A DNA stretch of 24,885 nucleotides from contig NW_014577441.1 in the NCBI RefSeq assembly GCF_000485595.1, positions 199,407 through 224,291 of the forward strand, read 5' to 3'. Both the position numbers and the translations under genes were made by a program. The notes below the pieces were generated by a model, which was given only the letters and a program-made list of their open reading frames with translations, had not been told where the DNA came from and did not search any database. The stretch comes from Priapulus caudatus. Lineage: Eukaryota; Priapulida; Priapulimorpha; Priapulimorphida; Priapulidae. Position 1 is the stretch's first letter. Each line of letters opens with the position of its first letter. Below, one piece after another: positions 20,420 through 24,885 of this stretch.

Positions 20420-23400
20420 CTAGTCATGGTTCGTGGCCTTCCGTGCTTTCACAAACTCCAGATACAAAGGATCGGCCTCTGTCGCGACGAATGTCAGTGT
20501 CTTCCCCTGGTAGTAATTCGACATCAGCACAATATTGTCAATGACATCAGTGAGCAGGTATGCTTTGCCGACACTTGATCCAGGTGCGTTGAACTTGAGG
20601 TGTGTGAAGTGTACGTGCAGGTGGTAATACGACGGTTGGTAGTGAAGGTAAATCTTCACCTGATCTTCATTAACACCATACGCCTCCTTGATGGCATTCT
20701 GCGGGGGAAATTGAAGCGATGTTTGACAAATTCTGAATGTTGGAACTAATGCTAAGTCAACATGATGAAGAAAAAGGCACTAAGAAAAAGAAAGTGCAAC
20801 TTTATTGCCAAATGTTTTCATTGTAGGTTATGCACTGGATATTATAACATAATATTATTGGAAATGTTATTTGCTATTAATAATAAATATTACTATTTGT
20901 AACCACATATTCGACTACTAAACAGATTTTTTTTAAATATTGAAAAGAATGTATTCACTGCATGAAATATTGGTGAAATGGTACCAAAATGTCTGTGGAA
21001 TGAATAGAAGATTTACTAATCTGAGGTGTCACATCACCTGGTCACCGTGTATAATGTTTACATGTTATCCACACGACAATTAGGCGTATAGCATAGTTCT
21101 TACCAAGCCCTTTGACAGGATATTCCTCAGCATGGGTAGATGCTCCTCTGTGAGATCACGGAGTGACAGAACGTCCCGTCGATGGCAGATAGCAAGCATA
21201 TACATGTTCTCCATGTGCTTCTTATCCCACTTCATGTCAGGAAGAAGCACAAAGCCAATTTTCGGGTCTGGGTCTTCAAAGAGAACCCGTTCTGTCTCGG
21301 CTTTCTTCTCCAGTATGTTATACACCCACTGATGCCAGAGAAGGAGACAGAGAGGGAAAGAGAGATAGAGCAAAAACATACAGTTCATACACACGCACGC
21401 ATGCACACACGCACATACATACAAGTACGGTGTGTTGTCAGCACCAGCAACACGCAAAGATTAGATGTATGCACTACCAATTTGGATCATAATTATACAT
21501 CCAGAATCAAACAGCCATGTTTTTTACCTAGTAGAATTGCAGATCATAAAGCATTCTGCAGATGGTAGTGGTAGTGATAACGTCTTATCCATGAGGACAT
21601 TTTACTAGATGCTTTTAGTTTATAGTTATTATACATAGTGTTAATTGTCCAAATTAAATATATCATAATTAATGATCTCATAACCAAAAAAAACCATTTG
21701 ACAAATCTATGAGAACTGAACCTGAATATGAAAATCTTGCTTCTTAAGGTAAGGTAGAGTAACAATCTTGTAATCATCGCCAGTCTCATTAATAGCATGG
21801 ATTGGCTGGTCTGTGTACTTTATAATATGCTTCTCTGTTGCTGGAAATATTATTGTGGCTTTTATATCTGAAAAGCAGAAAACAACAAATAGGGGTGAAG
21901 TGGTGCAAGAACAAGAATATATGACGACGACGGCGACGACGATGACGATGATGATGATGATGATGATGATGATGAATTAGTGATGTATGTACAGAACCTA
22001 AATCAACCTACACTTTGACCAGACAGCAGATGCAATATAACAATAGCGTGTAAAGGAGGAGAGCGTACAACGGTAAAATGCTGAAACCATCCACATACCA
22101 GATTACCAGATTACAGAGCCAAATGCAAAGTGATACATAGAATGTATGGTATGTATGTATTCCATGGCATCACTATGTATGTATACATAGTGATACCATA
22201 GAATGTATGTGAATGGATCGTGAATGTGTAATCCGCAGTTACGCAGGCTACATTATAGTATCAGGAGTGGATAATAGAGATCTCTATTATCCACTCCTAA
22301 TAGTATTTATAGTATGGCATTAGAGGCTAGCCACGTACTAGCCCGACCCGGCTTTACAACTGATACATATTGTAGAAGCCTGATCCCTTTAATACGAAAA
22401 AACTTTCTTGAAAACAAACTCGGAATTTCATAAATGAAATAACCGTATTACCACATTTCACCTGACTTTTAACACGTTGCAAGTATATTCTCACCAACTA
22501 TACTTCAGTTCTCAACTGGTATTTACTTTGGCATTTAAGTTATAATCGGACAATTTAGGAAGGATTCATTGGCAAACTTCATACTTCCATTACTGACATG
22601 TGCGAGAACTATGTGCGACTGCCAAGGATGCGCGAAAATCACGCAGATTCAAAGAGAAAGCCTTTTTCGAAATTTTCCATTAATTACCAAATCTCAAAAA
22701 TGCTTGCTGGCAATATACATGGTTAGCAATAGAGCTTTCATAGCTAACAACGACGAAATTACAGAGAAGGGCTCAGAGCAATCATAAGTTAGATATTGAA
22801 ACGTTTTGTTTGTTATTACAAGGTTTGGTCATTCCGTTCGCTTGTGACCTTATCGCCACGTAGTGAGAAGCGAGAAGGTATGGCTAGCCATGTACTAGTA
22901 CTAGCCCGACCCACCATGAGTAACGTTAATAGACGGTCTTCAACTGTTTCATGGAGCTAGCCCAGCAGTAGCTCTAGTACTGTAGCGCGTACAGTTGCCG
23001 CAGGGCTATAGAGTATAGAACATTCTATTACGAATGCTAGTGACCAACCCGCTGACTGGCGCTGCTGCAGCGGCAACAAAAATTGCCGCTTGAAGTTCAT
23101 AAATAATTTTCGTTCACAAGAAATACCGCAAGCAGACCATTTCAACGATAGTTAAATTTTAGTAGCTGATATAACTTAAGACATATTCACTTATTATAAG
23201 AGGCATTAATTGCCCACCACAGACGTTTTATAGCCGCGAGTAACCGTAATTAAGTTGGTCCCTAGCATTCGCAATAGAATGTTCTATAGCCCTGCGGCAA
23301 CTGTACGCGGGCTATAGTACTAGAGCTAGCCCAGCAGTGAATCGTGTACCGGGGAAAAATACACATTTTTCCGGAAATAGCCGAACGGCAGTAGGGCGCA

Positions 23401-24003
23401 ACTTCGGGATCGCTCAGGTCCATAATACACATATGTGTACACATGTATACGCATTGTCAACCCTAACCCTAAACAGAAAAATAAAAAAAATAAAAAATAA
23501 ACAGATGGGATTCGAATCAGCGACCTTTCAGACATAACACACGTGCTCTACGAGCTCGACTATTGAGGATTATTGAAAATAGCACATGACATATGCTAAA
23601 TAAGCAAATACCTTGGTATGTAAAATGTGTATTAATTTTCTCCCTGGTGCAAAAATCGCCCAGCAGTAACCTGTCATAAATTAACACTGTGTCTGTGATT
23701 ACCATTTAGCTCTGGTTTTGGATAACCAGAATATGTTCCGTATATATCGTTGATATGATGCGTTGTCAATGTTGTGTCGGATGATAGGACCTGTTGTATA
23801 GTCTCAGCACTAAACGGCGTTTTTTCTACAATAACAACGGCATCTTCGTCTCTACCCTCAAACCGTCCATGAATAAACGCTGCTTTGCTCTCCGGCTTGT
23901 CTTGTAAAATGCGTACTACATTAAGATTCTTAAAAGACGTAAATTCGTTATTTTCAACATGGTCGCCTTTGCATAATTTCTTTGAAAGTGGCTCAAGTGA
24001 CAT
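20420..24003 (-). CDS. DCPS: DCPS, scavenger mRNA-decapping enzyme, complete
   Basis: Four exons, in transcript order: 23703-24003, 21722-21867, 21104-21328, 20420-20698 (stop TAG). GT-AG introns of 1835, 393 and 405 bp join them into 316 residues (human 337). The enzyme hydrolyses residual m7GpppN caps left after 3'-5' mRNA decay, releasing m7GMP. The N-terminal dimerising domain contains [12 protein letters not shown] and NDIY; the C-terminal HIT domain has YYHLHVHF with catalytic His252 (human His277). Cap-binding counterparts are present: Trp150, Glu160, Asp180, Lys182 and His243 (human 175, 185, 205, 207, 268). I chose the ATG at 24003 because homology starts there and A is at -3. The frame stays open upstream for 76 codons to an ATG at 24231; that extension is hydrophobic then nondescript, and is probably 5' UTR. 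Confidence 0.96.
21922..21974. repeat. (GAC)n/(GAT)n trinucleotide microsatellite
   Basis: GACGACGACGGCGACGACGATG followed by (GAT)n, in the large DCPS intron close to the exon 2 acceptor. Confidence 0.9.
22164..22199. repeat. 36-bp near-palindrome flanked by ATAGAATGTATG direct repeats
   Basis: ATGGCATCACTATGTA pairs with TACATAGTGATACCAT with one mismatch. The direct repeat ATAGAATGTATG occurs just before (about 22137-22148) and overlapping its end (22198-22209). Its ends differ from the ATCAGGAG family. It lies in DCPS intron 1. Confidence 0.65.
22260..22301. mobile_element. Palindromic mini-element P3 (42 bp) with AGT direct repeats
   Basis: Two 21-nt arms meet with no spacer at AGAGATCTCT and pair with one mismatch. 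Ends are ATCAGGAG and CTCCTAAT. AGT lies directly outside both ends (22257-22259, 22302-22304). It lies in DCPS intron 1. Confidence 0.75.
22325..22912. repeat. Direct repeat pair GGCTAGCCAYGTACTAG..CCCGACCC
   Basis: GGCTAGCCACGTACTAGCCCGACCC-like sequence at 22325-22349 recurs at 22882-22912 with a 6-bp internal duplication (TACTAG). Sequence between is AT-rich intron of DCPS with no recognised content. Confidence 0.55.
22954..23338. mobile_element. MITE-like inverted-repeat element, about 358 bp, with long direct repeats
   Basis: Left arm 22970-23048 and right arm 23254-23327 are inverted copies (read inward: AGCTCTAGTACT, CAGTTGCCGCAGGGCTATAG, AGAACATTCTATT, CGAATGCTAG, GACCAAC). AGCCCAGCAGT lies directly outside the left arm (22959-22969) and right arm (23328-23338); the match extends to 16 bp if GAGCT before it is counted (22954-22969, 23323-23338). 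No coding frame. A related fragment occurs at 7931-7984. It lies in DCPS intron 1. Confidence 0.7.
23503..23572 (-). pseudogene. tRNA-like relic with intact B box
   Basis: On the minus strand, TAGTCGAGCTCGTAGAGCACG (about 23542-23562) resembles a tRNA D-arm region, and GATTCGAATCC (23508-23518) fits the Pol III B box and T-loop, at tRNA-like spacing. The D stem, anticodon stem and T stem do not pair cleanly, so it is not a working tRNA. A T-rich stretch follows at 23469-23500 and could terminate Pol III. It may be a decayed tRNA gene or a tRNA-derived SINE head. It lies in DCPS intron 1. Confidence 0.45.
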
Positions 24004-24841
24004 GCTTTCTGATTTACAATATCGTAAAACTAGTGCGTGAACCAAACACGAGTGACGAGACACAAACTCGCCGGTCTCCTGTACTTGTTCAAGTCTCAAG
24101 TTGTTGCTAACGGGGAGGAAGCGGAAATTGAAGTTGGGGTTCACCCTGTTGGCTGGATTGGGAACTATGCCGCATATGAGAAAATACAGATATAATATAA
24201 TAGATAGTATATACGATATATATATTACCATATATACACATAGAAAATACTATATAAATTATCTTATTATATTAATAGATGTACGTATGTTGAAATCTAA
24301 AATAATAATTAAACGCTTACGCCCACCAGATGGCGATCGCAGCCACATTTACACGAAAAACTACTTGATATGATTTACACAGAACTCGCGTGTTAGATCA
24401 TGGTTAGATGCATGTTTTGATGTGTAAATATTAACTTATAGCTCTACTATCAAAAGATAAAAATGAGTTGGACTTTATTTCTTTGGCATGTATTGTTTCA
24501 TATTTATATTCTCATTTGGCAATCGGCATTGACAATACAGAGTGATGTATGTTTACAAGCAGCAGATGCTGACGTTTATTTAGACAGATACCTAAATAAG
24601 GCAGGATTTCATAGGTACGTATACTGACTGTAGAGTGTAGTGATGGGTTCTTTGCGGCATCTGTAGTCTGTCCATATATTAACAACCCGCTTCGTCCCAT
24701 TGGCATTGGCTATTGTCGCTGATTGGCAGTGACAGTAGGACGCCTACACTGATCCTTACGGTTCAAGGATAGAGAACATGGGTCCCAATAAAACCAATGC
24801 CATTTACATCAATATAAATATAATATTATATCAATATAATA
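24004..24841. other. Sequence between DCPS start and the terminal TTAGGG array
   Basis: It should contain the DCPS 5' UTR and promoter. It is AT-rich with no evident TATA box at a sensible distance. ATTGG elements (CCAAT on the minus strand) occur at about 24698 and 24722 but are about 700 bp from the ATG. No other gene was recognised. Confidence 0.4.
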
Positions 24842-24885
24842 GGTTAGGGTTATGGTTAGGGTTAGGGTTAGGGTTAGGGTTAGGG
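24842..24885 (+). repeat. TTAGGG telomere-type array at the window edge
   Basis: About seven GGTTAG units, the second altered to GGTTAT, run to the last base. The G-rich strand points toward the right end, as at a true right-hand telomere. An internal array cut by the window edge would look the same. Confidence 0.85.

Noticed and set aside
6874-24003. Functional cluster or operon of GRWD1, CIAO3 and DCPS
   Set aside because: The genes converge or are spaced by ordinary intergenic DNA and act in unrelated core processes.

Overview
The window is eukaryotic nuclear DNA, most likely from a non-vertebrate animal. Three intron-split housekeeping genes can be rebuilt exon by exon with GT-AG junctions, and their products resemble the human proteins closely. 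The spaces between exons are packed with microsatellites, short inverted-repeat elements and TTAGGG-type repeats. TTAGGG is the usual animal telomere repeat. I cannot name the species from sequence alone; a sponge or another marine invertebrate is a guess.

Layout. Positions 1-6,870 hold no recognised gene: unassigned sequence, long GT, TA, CATA and CACG microsatellites, and a 1.3 kb terminal-inverted-repeat element (4741-6081) with a GTAC-rich minisatellite inside it. Positions 6,874-11,842 (+) carry seven exons of GRWD1, a WD40 ribosome-biogenesis protein; its first coding exon or exons were not found. Positions 13,406-19,767 (-) carry a complete 11-exon CIAO3 (NARFL/IOP1), 475 residues, a cytosolic Fe-S assembly factor with all expected cysteines. 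Positions 20,420-24,003 (-) carry a complete 4-exon DCPS, 316 residues, the scavenger mRNA decapping enzyme, with its catalytic histidine motif. The right edge (24,842-24,885) is an array of TTAGGG repeats in the orientation expected at a right-hand chromosome end, so DCPS may lie about 0.8 kb from a telomere.

GRWD1 and CIAO3 converge tail to tail. DCPS and CIAO3 are head to tail on the minus strand, 650 bp apart. The three proteins act in separate basic processes (ribosome assembly, Fe-S cluster delivery, mRNA cap turnover), and nothing suggests an operon or a shared pathway.

The most unusual signal is a set of four tiny near-perfect palindromes of 42-55 bp (6748-6797, 13216-13258, 16621-16675, 22260-22301). 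All start with ATCAGRAG, end with its complement (one end has one substitution), and are flanked by identical 3-bp direct repeats (AGT, TGT, CCT, AGT). Three share a longer arm close to ATCAGGAGTGGATAATAG. They look like a family of miniature palindromic insertions. Other notable items are two copies of a repeat that carries telomere-like arrays of different length (16264-16488, 19213-19549), several MITE-like elements, a LINE tail, a tRNA-like relic and a strongly C-rich tract inside a GRWD1 intron.
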